Shown here in pieces: positions 22,396 through 33,752 of a DNA stretch of 64,000 nucleotides. The DNA lies in the NCBI RefSeq assembly GCF_023898315.1, contig NC_064622.1, forward strand, positions 177,216,178 through 177,280,177, in the 5' to 3' direction. The notes under the pieces were generated by a model. The model saw only the letters and a program-made list of their open reading frames with translations, did no database searches and was not told the origin of the DNA. Position 1 is the first letter of the stretch, and each line of letters begins with the position of its first letter. The translations under genes were made by a program, and so were the position numbers. Source of the stretch: Schistocerca nitens (lineage: Eukaryota; Arthropoda; Insecta; Orthoptera; Acrididae).

Positions 22396-22530
22396 TTGTT
22401 TACATTTCTTCCATGGCCACCATAATCTCCGGACTTAAACCCAATCGATAATCTGTGGGATCACCTCGCTCGGGATCCTCAGCTGAAAGATCTAGCGCAG
22501 CTAGCCACGCATTGGAATCGCTGTACCTCC

Positions 22531-22715
22531 ACTCTGAGCACTATGGGACTGAACTTCTGAGGTCATTAGTCCCCTAGAACTTAGAACTACTTAAACCTAA
22601 CTAACCTAAGGACATCACACACATCCATGCCTGAGGCAGGATTCGAACCTGCGACCGTAGCGGTCGCTCGGTTCCAGACTGTAGCGCCTAGAACCGCTCG
22701 GCCACTCCGGCTGGC
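22531..22715 (-). mobile_element. SINE type A, copy 4
   Basis: Starts within the conserved body (CTCTGAGCACTATGGGAC) and ends in the tRNA-like head. No target duplication is recognisable; it marks the junction between the Tc1 remnant and the next LINE. Confidence 0.85.
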
Positions 22716-23534
22716 TGCGGGGCGGGGAGTGGCAACAAAGCAATTATTGGCGCTGATCTGCAGAATGTATAAGACTGGCGAAATACCATCAGACTTTCGG
22801 GAAAACATCATCCACACAGTTACCAATATTACAAGAGCCGTCTAGTGCGAGAATTATCGCACAATCAGCTTAACAGCTCATGTGTCGAAGTTGTTGACAA
22901 GAATAATATACATGAGAATGGAAAAGAAAAGTGAGCATGTGCTAGATGACGATCGGTTTGGTTTTAGGAAAGGTAACGCCACCAGAGACGTAGTTCTGAT
23001 GTTGTGGTTGATAATGGAAGAAAGACGGAAGAAAAATCAAGACACGTTCAAAGCCTTTGTCGACATGGAAAAGCATTCGACGATGCAAAATGGTACAAGG
23101 TGTTCGAAATTCGGAGAAAAATGGGGGTATGCTATACGGAATGGCCGGTAATATACAACATGTACAAGAACCAAGAGGAAAAAATAAGACTGGAAGACCA
23201 AGTATGAAGTGCACGGATTAAAAAGGATGTGAAACAGGGTTGTAGTATTTCGCCCCTACTTTTCATTCTACATGTCGAAGAAGCGATGTCAGAAATTAAA
23301 GAAAGCCTCAAGAGTGAGTCTCAAATTCCAGGTGAAAAGGTATCAATGTTAAGATCCGCTGATGACATTGCTATCCTCAGTGAAAATAAGGAAGAATTAC
23401 GGGAACTGTTGGATGGATTGAACAGTCTAGTGAGTACAGAATATGGATTGAGAGTAAATCGCAAAAAGACAGAGGTAGTGATATGTATCAGAATTAAGAA
23501 TAGCAAGAAATTAAACATCAGAAATGGTGATAAC

Positions 23535-23624
23535 GAAGTAAGCGAATCATTCCATGTAGGCTTTCACGGCCAGCGTCTTCATCAGCAACTTAGCCCGGAA
23601 GTGTTTACTGATGAAGTAAGCGAA
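23535..23624 (+). repeat. 66-bp insert bracketed by a 12-bp duplication
   Basis: GAAGTAAGCGAA occurs at 23535-23546 and 23613-23624 around a 66-bp segment (23547-23612) that interrupts the LINE reading frame between IRNGDNEV and EVKEFHYLG. The insert contains TTTCACGGCCAGCGTC and resembles no SINE here. Confidence 0.75.
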
Positions 23625-24106
23625 GTTAAGGAATTCCACTACCTAGGACGCAAAATAGACCATGATGGGCAAAGGATGCAGGACATAAAAAGCAGGCTAG
23701 TGGAGTCAAAGATGACATTCCGGGCCAAGAGAAGTCTACTGGTATCAAAATGGGCTTTAATTAGGGGAAGAAATTTCTGAGAGTGTGCATCTCGAGCTCA
23801 GCATCCTATGGTAGGGAATCATGGACAGTGGGAAAACCAAAACAGAAGACAATCGAAGCATTTGGTATGTTGGGCTACGGGAGGATGTTGAAAATTAGGT
23901 GGACTGATATGATAAAGAATGAGAGGTTCTCTGTAGAATCGACGAGGAAAGGAACATATGGAACACGCTGACAAGAAGAAGGGACAGGATGGTAGGACAT
24001 GTATTACGACATCACGGAATAACGTCCGTGGTACTACAGGGAGTTGTAGAGGGGAAAAACTGCAACTGAAGATAGGGATTGGAATACATCCTACAAATAC
24101 ATATAG

Positions 24107-25764
24107 CACACCAGTGGTAAGATGCAATAAGTACCTTCACTGCGCGGTAACAACAGTGAAGTCACTGATGACAGTGCCACTAAAGCTGAGTTATTAAATA
24201 TGGCTTTCCAAAACTCCTTCATCGAAGAAGACGAAGTAAATGTTCCTGAATTCCAATCAAGAACAACTGCCAAGATGAAAAACTTAGAAGTAGATATCCT
24301 CGGTGTAACAAAGCAGCTTAAATCAAGGCCTCCGGTACAGATTGTATACCAATCAGGTTCCTCTCAGAGTATGCTGATACAATAGCTCCATATTTATCAA
24401 TTATATACAACCACTCGCTCACAGAAAGATCCGTACCTAAAGACTGGAAAATTGCTCAAGTCACACCAATACCCAAAAAGGGAAGTAGGAGTAATCCGCT
24501 GAATTACAGACCTATATCATTAACGTCGATTAGCAGTAGGGTTTTGGAACATATACTACCTCGAAGAAAACGATTTATTGACACATAGTCAGCACGGATT
24601 CAGAAAATATCGTTCTTGTGAAACTTTGTACTCATGATGTAATAAGTGCTATCGACAGGGGATGTCAAATTGACTCCATATTTTTAGATTTCCAGAAGGC
24701 TTTCGACTCCGTTCCTCACAAGCGTCTTCTAACCAAACTGCGTGCCTACGGAGTATCGCCTCAGTTGTGCGACTGGATTCGTGATTTCCTGTCAGAAGGG
24801 GCACAGTTCTTATTAATAGACGGAAAGCCATCGAGTAAAACAGAAGTATTATCCGGCGTTCCCCAAGGAAGTGTTATAGGCCTTCAATTTTTCATGATCT
24901 ATATTAACGACATAGGGGACAATCTGAGTAGCCGTCTTAGATCGTTTGCAGATGATGCTGTCATTTACCGTCTTGTAAAGTCATCATATGATCAAAACAA
25001 CTTGCAAAATGATTTAGATAAGATGTCTGTATGGTTCGAAAAGTGGCAATTGACCCTGAATAAAGAAAAGTGTGAAGTTATTCACATGAGTACTAAAAGA
25101 AATCAGCTAAATTTCGATTACGCGATGTCACACAAATCTGAAGGCTGTAAATTCATCTAAATAGTTAGAGATTACAATTACAAATAACCTAAATTGGAAC
25201 GATCACATAGATAATATTGTGGGTAGAGCAAACCAGAGACTGCGATTCACTGGCAGAACACTTAGAAGGTGCAACAAGTCTACTAAAGAGACTACTTACA
25301 CCACACTTGTCCGCCCTATTCTGGAGTACTGCTGTGCGGTGTGGGATCCGCGTCAGGTGGGACTCACGGATGACATCGAAAACGTACAAAAAATGGCAGA
25401 TAGTTTTGTATTATCGCGAAATAGGGGAGATAGTGTCACAGACATGATACGTGAACAGGAGTGGCAATCATTAAAACAAAGGCGTTTTTCGTTGCGACGG
25501 GATCTTCTCATGAAATTTCAATCACCAGTTATCTCCTCCGATTGCGAAAACATTCTGTTGGCACCCACCTACATAGGGAAAAATGATCATCACGATAAAA
25601 TAAGAGAAATCAGGGCTCGCACAGAAAAATTTAAGTGCTCGTTTTTCCCGCGTGCCGTTCGAGAGTGGAACAGTAGAGAGACAGCTTGAAGGTGGTTCAT
25701 TGAACCCCCTGCCAGGCACTTTATTGTGAATAGCAGAGTAATCACGTAGATGTAGATGTAGATG
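24107..25764 (+). mobile_element. CR1/L2-like LINE, copy 2
   Basis: 5'-truncated copy of the same family as 1-1392. RT begins around 24180. From 24618 a 180-residue frame shows FLDFQKAFDSVPHKRLL (motif A), SGVPQGSVIG and FADDAVIY (motif C). A single-base frameshift near 25150 leads to the C-terminal frame 25219-25689 with LRFTGRTLRR and LEYCCAVWDPRQ. The 3' end is GTAGATGTAGATGTAGATG (25748-25766). It is inserted in the RTE-like LINE, with only a short AAATA-type duplication visible. It is dead but less decayed than its host. Confidence 0.88.
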
Positions 25765-26188
25765 AAATAATTGAGAACGTAGGCCGCAAGAGCTACTCTT
25801 AGTTAAAGAGGTTAACACAGAGGAGAAAACAGTGGCAGAACACATCAAAGCAGTCAGAGAACTGATGAATCAAAAAAAATTGATTGGTCAACTTGTGCCT
25901 TTAGTTCCGCCAGTATTAAAGTTGATTGTCATCAGCATCGTTTCAAGATCACAGCCCCAGGCATGACTGACACATCGATAACCTGACTACACGCAATTTA
26001 ACATAACAAAAGTGAGTTATAATTTTACAACTACACTCCTGGAAATTGAAATAAGAACACCTTGAATTCATTGTCCCAGGAACGGGAAACTTTATTGACA
26101 CATTCCTGGGGTCCGATACATCACATGATCACACTGACAGAACCACAGGCACATAGACACAGGCAACAGAGCATGCACAATGTCGGCA

Positions 26189-27148
26189 CTAGTACAGTGT
26201 ATATCCACCTTTCGCAGCAATGCAGGCTGCTATTCTCCCATGGAGACGATCGTAGAGATGCTGGATGTAGTCCTGTGGAACGGCTTGCCATGCCATTTCC
26301 ACCTGGCGCCTCAGTTGGACCAGCGTTCGTGCTGGACGTGCAGACCGCGTGAGACGACGCTTCATCCAGTCCCAAACATGCTCAATGGGGGACAGATCCG
26401 GAGATCTTGCTGGCCAGGGTAGTTGACTTACACCTTCTAGAGCACGTTGGGAGGCACGGGATACACGCGGACGTGCATTGTCCTGTTGGAACAGCAAGTT
26501 CCCTTGCCGGTCTAGGAATGGTAGAACGGTGGGTTCGATGACGGTTTGGATGTACCGTGCACTATTCAGTGTCCCCTCGACGATCAGCAGTGGTGTACGG
26601 CCAGTGTAGGAGATCGCTCCCCACACCATGATGCCGGGTGTTGGCCCTGTGTGCCTCGGTCGTATGCAGTCCTGATTGTGGCGCTCACCTGCACGGCGCC
26701 AAACACGCATACGACCATCATTGGCACCAAGGCAGAAGCGACTCTCATCGCTGAAGACGACACGTGTCCATTCGTCCCTCCATTCACGCCTGTCGCGACA
26801 CCACTGGAGGCGGGCTGCACGCTGTTGGGGCGTGAGCGGAAGACGGCCTAACGGTGTGCGGGACCGTAGCCCAGCTTCATGGAGACGGTTGCGAATGGTC
26901 CTCGCCGATACCCCAGGAGCAACAGTGTCCCTAATATGCTGGGAAGTGGCGGTGCGGTCCCCTACGGCACTGCGTAGGATCCTACGGTCTTGGCGTGCAT
27001 CCGTGCGTCGCTGCGGTCCGGTCCCAGGTCGACGGGCACGTGCACCTTCCGCCGACCACTGGCGACAACATCGATGTACTGTGGAGACCTCACGCCCCAC
27101 GTGTTGAGCAATTTGGCGGTACGTCCACCCGGCCTCCCGCATGCCCAC
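26189..27148 (-). CDS. Tc1-like transposase, main part (319 residues)
   Basis: Open from the internal Met at 27148 to the stop at 26189 with no disruption. Helix-turn-helix DNA binding: GWTYRQIAQHVGREVSTVHR, then a second one around ATSQHIRDTVAPGVSARTI. Catalytic domain: FSDESRFCL (first Asp), MVWGAISYTGRTPLL, FQQDNARPR (second Asp) and SPIEHVWDWMKRRL (Glu). By my count the last two acidic residues have 32 residues between them, two fewer than in the Tc1 element at 2038. The true start is MPRQRGREPYVQLTDFERG at 29815-29759, beyond the LTR insertion, so roughly the first 20 residues are cut off. The product would bind its own terminal repeats and insert at TA. The remaining frame lacks a normal upstream region and is probably not expressed as a working enzyme. 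Confidence 0.9.
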   Translation of the reverse strand: MGMREAGWTYRQIAQHVGREVSTVHRCCRQWSAEGARARRPGTGPQRRTDARQDRRILRSAVGDRTATSQHIRDTVAPGVSARTIRNRLHEAGLRSRTPLGRLPLTPQQRAARLQWCRDRREWRDEWTRVVFSDESRFCLGANDGRMRVWRRAGERHNQDCIRPRHTGPTPGIMVWGAISYTGRTPLLIVEGTLNSARYIQTVIEPTVLPFLDRQGNLLFQQDNARPRVSRASQRALEGVSQLPWPARSPDLSPIEHVWDWMKRRLTRSARPARTLVQLRRQVEMAWQAVPQDYIQHLYDRLHGRIAACIAAKGGYTLY

Positions 27149-27158
27149 TATACGCCCT

Positions 27159-29758
27159 TGAGAGGTGGCATGAGCCCCCTCTCATATTTCTATCTTACGA
27201 TTCTCCTCTTTAGTTGCATGCGGTGGAGGGTTGCTTTTCCTTAACACGCGTACTTCCCACGCAGCGTCTCTCGTCACCCGGGTGGGCCGGTGACAGGCGG
27301 GCTCGGTGGAACTGGAGAGAGTTAAGCCGACGTGTGTGAGGCAGTCGAGTGAATGCTTTTCAGACGCCGACATTGTCAAGAGACACGCCCGCTGGGGTGT
27401 GAAGTAGCGGCTGGGCTAGAGGTTCCGTTACTTCAGAGAAACTTTGCGAAAACACTTTCTGGCGGGCTACCAGCGAGGCGTGGGAATGACTTGTGTACCC
27501 ACGCAGTTGTGGCGGGAAAATTCCCGCACTTTCTGCAAAATCAGCACAGAAATTGGCGCCAAGAATCTCCATTGGTGGAATGGTAGTGCTCCGGCAATGG
27601 AGTGGAATTTCCGCCGGTTTTCGAGTTGCTGATTGGAACGTAACCACGGCCACTGTCGTGGGGGCGGGAATGTTCGGTGTTCGGCCTGTGCGGGTGCTCT
27701 GAGTAGTCAGCAGTCGCCTTTCGGTCGAGGACGTCTGAGCAACCAGCCCTCGCCTGCGGTACGCAGATCGTGTTCTGGGAGATAAGAAGACTGTTGGTAA
27801 TGTACGTCCGCAGCACCGGCAGATAGGGATTTTCCTAGGTGATAATCAGAGCTCAGCAGAGCGCGCCTGTTCATCCTTTTCTAACTTTGTTCAGTTTCGA
27901 GTGGCAGCAATTACTATTGGGTTAGCTGTGTGTCTCTCTTGAGATTTGAGTGGAAAGGAATTGGCTCCACATACCACTTCGTCCTAAACCTCACGATCTA
28001 AGTTAGGGACAACTTCACCTTTACTGTGTTTGTATGAATCTCCAATTTTAGCCGATTTGATGTTTTATATTTCCTGTGTCTCTTTTACTATTCTGCGTTT
28101 AATCTTAATAAATCATATTGTTATTTTGGACAGAACTTTCTTTCTGTTAATCAATAGAGCAACCCTATCATTCCTCACTATGCTAATGAAACCTTTGTTT
28201 ATTTAATTTATTTATCAAATTAAATTATTGCAGGTGCCAAACTCTCTTCTACTCCACTAGCAGGGTTAATTAGAGTCAGTTCGCGTATTTGTTTTATCCT
28301 TGTGCAACAGCAAAAGTCGGAGTTAGAATAGGGGGGGCTTAGAGCATGATTTATGAGTTGCATTTTTCAGTTGCAATGATCTTTTTTATAGAGTGCGGTA
28401 TGTGGAGTCACTTTGTAAGATTGTTCTTGGGCGATTGACTCACTACCTTGCTCCTAAGTGAGCCAACCGCTCACCAATTACAATCTAAAATGGCGTAGGG
28501 GCAATGAGAGGTGGCATGAGCCCCCTCTCATATTTCTATCTTACGATTCTCCTCTTTAGTTGCATGCGGTGGAGGGTTGCTTTTCCTTAACACGCGTACT
28601 TCCCACGCAGCGTCTCTCGTCACCCGGGTGGGCCGGTGACAGGCGGGCTCGGTGGAACTGGAGAGAGTTAAGCCGACGTGTGTGAGGCAGTCGAGTGAAT
28701 GCTTTTCAGACGCCGACATTGTCAAGAGACACGCCCGCTGGGGTGTGAAGTAGCGGCTGGGCTAGAGGTTCCGTTACTTCAGAGAAACTTTGCGAAAACA
28801 CTTTCTGGCGGGCTACCAGCGAGGCGTGGGAATGACTTGTGTACCCACGCAGTTGTGGCGGGAAAATTCCCGCACTTTCTGCAAAATCAGCACAGAAATT
28901 GGCGCCAAGAATCTCCATTGGTGGAATGGTAGTGCTCCGGCAATGGAGTGGAATTTCCGCCGGTTTTCGAGTTGCTGATTGGAACGTAACCACGGCCACT
29001 GTCGTGGGGGCGGGAATGTTCGGTGTTCGGCCTGTGCGGGTGCTCTGAGTAGTCAGCAGTCGCCTTTCGGTCGAGGACGTCTGAGCAACCAGCCCTCGCC
29101 TGCGGTACGCAGATCGTGTTCTGGGAGATAAGAAGACTGTTGGTAATGTACGTCCGCAGCACCGGCAGATAGGGATTTTCCTAGGTGATAATCAGAGCTC
29201 AGCAGAGCGCGCCTGTTCATCCTTTTCTAACTTTGTTCAGTTTCGAGTGGCAGCAATTACTATTGGGTTAGCTGTGTGTCTCTCTTGAGATTTGAGTGGA
29301 AAGGAATTGGCTCCACATACCACTTCGTCCTAAACCTCACGATCTAAGTTAGGGACAACTTCACCTTTACTGTGTTTGTATGAATCTCCAATTTTAGCCG
29401 ATTTGATGTTTTATATTTCCTGTGTCTCTTTTACTATTCTGCGTTTAATCTTAATAAATCATATTGTTATTTTGGACAGAACTTTCTTTCTGTTAATCAA
29501 TAGAGCAACCCTATCATTCCTCACTATGCTAATGAAACCTTTGTTTATTTAATTTATTTATCAAATTAAATTATTGCAGGTGCCAAACTCTCTTCTACTC
29601 CACTAGCAGGGTTAATTAGAGTCAGTTCGCGTATTTGTTTTATCCTTGTGCAACAGCAAAAGTCGGAGTTAGAATAGGGGGGGCTTAGAGCATGATTTAC
29701 ACATGTGGATTCTAGTAGAATTTAGTGATAAATACACTACTAGCCCCGGCACCTCGCA
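27159..29758. mobile_element. LTR retrotransposon fossil with long, apparently identical repeats
   Basis: Two direct repeats of about 1.2 kb (27159-28353 and 28505-29699) look identical wherever I compared them. They are separated by about 150 bp. The element starts TGAGAGGTGGC and its far end, at 29758, is GCCGGGG..CGCA-like with a TG...CA pattern. It is flanked by CCCT on both sides (27155-27158, 29759-29762). AATAAA lies inside each repeat (near 28107 and 29453). There is no gag or pol sequence, so it is broken and non-coding. Identical repeats imply recent insertion. Family unknown; gypsy- or Bel-type fits the 4-bp duplication. Confidence 0.7.
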
Positions 29759-30061
29759 CCCTCGCTCAAAGTCCGTCAACTGCACATACGGTTCACGTCC
29801 ACGCTGTCGCGGCATGCTACCAGTGTTAAAGACTGCGATGGAGCTCCGTATGCCACGGCAAACTGGCTGACACTGACGGCGGCGGTGCACAAATGCTGCG
29901 CAGCTAGCGCCATTCGACGGCCAACACCGCGGTTCCTGGTGTGTCCGCTGTGCCGTGCGTGTGATCATTGCTTGTACAGCCCTCTCGCAGTGTCCGGAGC
30001 AAGTATGGTGGGTCTGACACACCGGTGTCAATGTGTTCTTTTTTCCATTTCCAGGAGTGTA

Positions 30062-32030
30062 TTTCAAGTAGAAAGGTTTGATTCTAAAGTTCCTTGAATA
30101 TCGGGACTTACGAGTTGGTGGCGAAGGGTGTGGTTGGGCGTAAGCTCTTCCCTGCTGCAGAAGACTGCGGCCGTTCTCTTCCATTAGAATTTAGATGTCC
30201 TCGCATTGTTTATGTGAATGGGCGACAGTACCACAATGACGTGTGAAGTTCTTGGAATGCACGCAGAGAAATTTCCCGACCACAAGCACGTTTCTCCACC
30301 AACCTGCCCATCCAAATGACAGAATCGCAATTTCTCGCACTCACCGTTTCGGAACCTCCTTTCATGTAGACTTGTCCCTGTCCCTTGCCGTTAGAAAAAC
30401 ATACCACCTAAATGTTTTTGCCGTATATCGAAAGCTCTACGGCTTGGATAAATTTGAAGAACCTCGTTCTCTTCACTGATGGACTATAATTGCTCATAAT
30501 GTTAGTTATTCACAAATAAGCCAGACCAGTTTCGTGCCACACGCCTTTCTTCAGCAGCGAACAATGGTACGGGAGAAAAACTGATGCCTTAAAAAAATGG
30601 AGAAGATACTGAATACGCTCATCATTCTACACCAGGAATCCATTCACTCGACATTTTGGCTGTCGTCGTTTGCAGGCCATTTCCAAAGCTCTCCCTGGAA
30701 GCGTAGGTTTTCGCCTGTCGTTGACTGTACTGTATTTAATTGGTTTTCGTGATGGATGATCTTTTTTCCGGCAATAACAATGGATCACGTTTGAGACTGT
30801 GTTGTTTTTAATATGTATGTTGTGTTCCGTTCTGTATGTCAAGTGGTGTGCTTTAATTGTGTGTACATGTACAGTTAATTAAACTGTATGATTTGTAGGC
30901 ACATCAAATGACGCCACATATACTAAAGTGACAACACAACTTATCACGGGCAAATTACACAGTCTTTTTTATGGAAATATTATTTGAAGATTTAATGCTC
31001 ACAATATAACATACGAAAACAGCGGTGTGATGCATGTTAATAAAATGCGGTGTGATGATGTTAATAAAATATCTCAGATTCTCTTTGCATTGCAATTACA
31101 TTGACATTAATACTGCTTCAATGTCATGAGTTCGCGTAGAGAAATATCATTGTGCGGCGTATTTGTCACTGAACATTTCGGAGTAAGTTAATTTCTGTGA
31201 ATTTACGTAGCTAATATAAAAGATAGCCGTTATGTGGCAACCGCAAGAATTTAATGAAAACTGCTATTAATCTTTGCAAATAAATTAAAATTACACTGAA
31301 GTTATATAATATAATTAAAAATGCAGATTTTGTAAGTTATTGCCGTTGCTCTGTGCCGTTTAATATTGTCAATATTCAAATAAGACGTTTCGGCCGTGGA
31401 AATGGCCGACAACAATCACTCACAGGCTCACACTGTATTGCGCATTCTGATATTCGGAGAAAATAAGGTATTAGTTTCCTAACATGTACGGATGCTAAAG
31501 GTTTTAAGAGCAAATAAACTCATATATTTAGTCAGAATGCAACGTAAGTACATTTACAATGTCTGTCAGGTCTGTTCTCATCCGAAGATGAAGACCAGAA
31601 TAAGTAATTACATAATATCAGTCGACTGTTTCACAGTTATTAATATTTTTAACATAGAACAAAGAATAATATACATAATAAATCAATATTGTTTTTAAAT
31701 ACAATTACGTTGAATTATAAATCTTTTTCTGTACATTTTTTCGTACGTATTTCAAGAATCATAAAAGTCTTAATTCATTGCGCTGTTCGTAATTCCATAA
31801 GAATAAGTATTGTTCTCCCAAGGGCAATCAGTACAAGGCCTAGGTGAAAACTGTGACTAATCAGTGCATTGATCTTTGTATGAAACGTAATACAGCCCTT
31901 CTTCGTGGGACCAAAAACAGACTGTGAAAAAGTGCTAGTAGAGAATGTGACATTCCCTTGTCTTCCAGTACTTTGAGATTCTTCAGAAATTCTGGTATTC
32001 ATGTGGTACAGCTGTCACCGTAACCTGAAG
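30062..32030. other. No gene supported
   Basis: AT-rich, with a few short frames (for example 30243-30479) resembling nothing I know. A TTTCGTGCCACACGCC motif near 30530 and TTTCGGCCGTGGAAATGGCC near 31388 recall 3' ends of insect repeats, but are too short to classify. Confidence 0.4.
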
Positions 32031-32043
32031 TCTAGTATTTCAG

Positions 32044-32231
32044 CGGCCGAAGTGGCCGTGCGGTTAAAGGCGCTGCAGTCTGGAACCGCAAGACCGCTAC
32101 GGTCGCAGGTTCGAATCCTGCCTCGGGCATGGATGTTTGTGATGTCCTTAGGTTAGTTAGGTTTAACTAGTTCTAAGTTCTAGGGGACTAATGACCTCAG
32201 CAGTTGAGTCCCATAGTGCTCAGAGCCATTT
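32044..32231 (+). mobile_element. SINE type A, copy 5
   Basis: Complete head and body. Perfect 13-bp duplication TCTAGTATTTCAG at 32031-32043 and 32232-32244. Confidence 0.93.
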
Positions 32232-32244
32232 TCTAGTATTTCAG

Positions 32245-32876
32245 TAACTGCAACCTGCTAACAAGAAATTTACCTGGTGTCTATCCTGTGACGTTATCCA
32301 AATCTGTCCTTTTTCATTAGTTTCTTTTTTATAACACCGAAATCGTTACCACAGAGTTAAAAACGGTGTCCTCTCACTGGAAACTAATGTTGAATTTTGT
32401 TGTATTTCCCAGAATCGATCAGGTAAAACAAAGACCTGCTCAACGTTTGATTCGTGTTCTCGGTTGAGCAGTTGTCTGAGAATTCGGTGTATTCTTGCTG
32501 TGTGCTCTTGGATGCACTCATTGTTTTACAAATAGTTGGTCAACACTACTGCCAACGTGAAATGCAATGCACAATTAACTGGAATGGTAACAGGGGCAAC
32601 AACAACAGTCAAAACAATTGCAACACGTTGTTTTCATGTCAACATTACTGGTAATACTATCTAGGTGTGCGAGTAGATAGTATCAGATACTATGAAGCAT
32701 AGTCAGTGTTGTTTCCAGGCCGTATTTTCACAGAGGCACAAGTCATAACTGATGCCGCGTCACTTGTAAAAGAGCATGTGTCATTAACTGAAGCCCCTAC
32801 AAAAATAAGACTGTTCTTCAAATTCCTATAGAATGTACATTAACTGACCGATTGACACCTCCTCAGTGTCAGTTTT
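32245..32876. other. No feature seen
   Basis: Unique-looking AT-rich sequence between two SINE copies. No coding pattern. Confidence 0.4.
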
Positions 32877-32888
32877 TGTAGCTACAAA

Positions 32889-33087
32889 AAAAGGTTCAAA
32901 TAGCTCTGAGCACTATGGGACTTAACAGCTGAGGTCATCAGTCCCCTAGAACTTAGAACTACTTAAACCTAACTAACCTAAGGACATCACACACATCCAT
33001 GCCCGAGGCAGGATTCGAACGTGCGACCGTAGCGGACTCGTGGTTCCAGACTGACGCTCCTAGAACCGCACGGCCACACCGGCCGGC
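32889..33087 (-). mobile_element. SINE type A, copy 6
   Basis: Minus-strand copy with a perfect 12-bp duplication TGTAGCTACAAA at 32877-32888 and 33088-33099. Confidence 0.93.
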
Positions 33088-33099
33088 TGTAGCTACAAA

Positions 33100-33570
33100 T
33101 TTAGTATCTGAAGCAATAACAAACTCAGAATCACTAAATTACGGTACGACGCCCCTTTTTTTTAAAAAAAATACTACCCATTTACATTCAGAACACTGAT
33201 ACATTTATCTTCTTTGATGCAGTGATGCCGCGCAGAATACGCCATATAGCTCACTTAACTTGTAATTTTCGATAGAAATAAAACCGAAGCCAAGTTACAA
33301 TTTTCTTATGCACCTCGAAGCCACTTTTGAAATCAGTTGTGTTGATCAACTTAATACCGTCGGCCTAAAAATTCATACATGGCTCTAAAAATGAATGGTG
33401 TTGTATTCCTTTCTTAGTGTACAACATGTTTACTATAATGAGTGGCCCTAAGTTATTTTACAGGTAGCTTGTTTCAGATTAACGACACAGAAACACTGTA
33501 TTAGCAGTTAACGTGAATGACTATCTACTAGTGGAGTACTGATCTGCTTCGCATGAACAGAATGACAAAT
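33100..33570. other. No feature seen
   Basis: AT-rich sequence with no recognisable gene or repeat. Confidence 0.4.
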
Positions 33571-33581
33571 AATTAATACTC

Positions 33582-33714
33582 AAACTTCCTGGCAGATTAA
33601 AACTGTGTGCCCGACCGAGACTCGAACTCGGTCTCGGTCGGGCACACAGTTTTAATCTGTCAGGAAGTTTCATATCAGCGCACACTCCGCTGCAGAGTGA
33701 AAATCTCATTCTGG
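33582..33714. mobile_element. Palindromic mini-SINE (type G), copy 2
   Basis: A 133-bp insertion with a perfect 11-bp duplication AATTAATACTC (33571-33581, 33715-33725). Two 39-bp arms, 33582-33620 and 33632-33670, are complementary except for one mismatch and face each other over an 11-bp loop. Each arm holds half a tRNA-like head (GGTCGGGCACACAG). The right end matches the 3' end of the 964-1344 copy (GCGCACACTCCGCTGCAGAG). Confidence 0.85.
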
Positions 33715-33752
33715 AATTAATACTCAATGTTACAAGAGCGATATAGCATATT

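Larger units (their letters stand above)
19796..22530 (+). pseudogene. Tc1-like transposase remnant (family T3), multiply interrupted
   Basis: The ATG at 19796 begins MSGRHRETALS. VQKSIIIGLRARGRSI (helix-turn-helix side) follows before decay. After a 1.4-kb insertion (20123-21521) the reading resumes with SSMIVQRMLLLIGLHSRC and RRRLDFARQYRHW, then a GGGSVMIWGILS block near 21770. After SINE insertions the C-terminus SPDLNPIDNLWDHLAR is at about 22425-22475, with D in place of the catalytic Glu neighbourhood. Terminal repeats were not located. It is an old copy that served as a landing site for at least three later elements. Confidence 0.75.
22735..25870 (+). mobile_element. RTE-like LINE, degenerate, split by another LINE
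   Basis: 5'-truncated. It reads as reverse transcriptase: DDRFGFRKGNATRDVV, KAFVDMEKAFD split by a frameshift near 23070, VKQGCSISPLLFILHVEEAM at 23229, then SADDIAILSENKEEL (S for Y or F in the usual [YF]ADD). The thumb (FHYLGRKI) and C-terminal parts around 23880 (MLKIRWTDMIKNERF) follow. A CR1-like LINE interrupts at about 24107-25764, and the tail resumes at 25765 (IIENVGRKSYS, ELKRL-like). Several frameshifts and stops are present. Related fragments lie at 33753-35165, 39530-40020, 41880-42020 and possibly 42742-43415. The clade is uncertain. Confidence 0.75.
26034..30059 (-). mobile_element. Tc1-like transposon (family T1), near intact, split by an LTR fossil
   Basis: Terminal repeats CACTCCTGGAAATTGAAA (left) and CACTCCTGGAAATGGAAA (right, complemented) lie inside TA dinucleotides (26032-26033, 30060-30061). 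Without the inserted LTR fossil (27159-29758 plus a 4-bp duplication) the element would be about 1.42 kb. The transposase gene reads cleanly on the minus strand on both sides of the insertion, so apart from that event the copy looks young and well preserved. Confidence 0.9.

Noticed and set aside
27159-29699. Tandem segmental duplication of host DNA or a CRISPR-like direct repeat
   Set aside because: TG...CA-type ends, a polyadenylation signal in each copy, and a 4-bp duplication of the Tc1 target fit an LTR element better. Repeat length and number exclude CRISPR.
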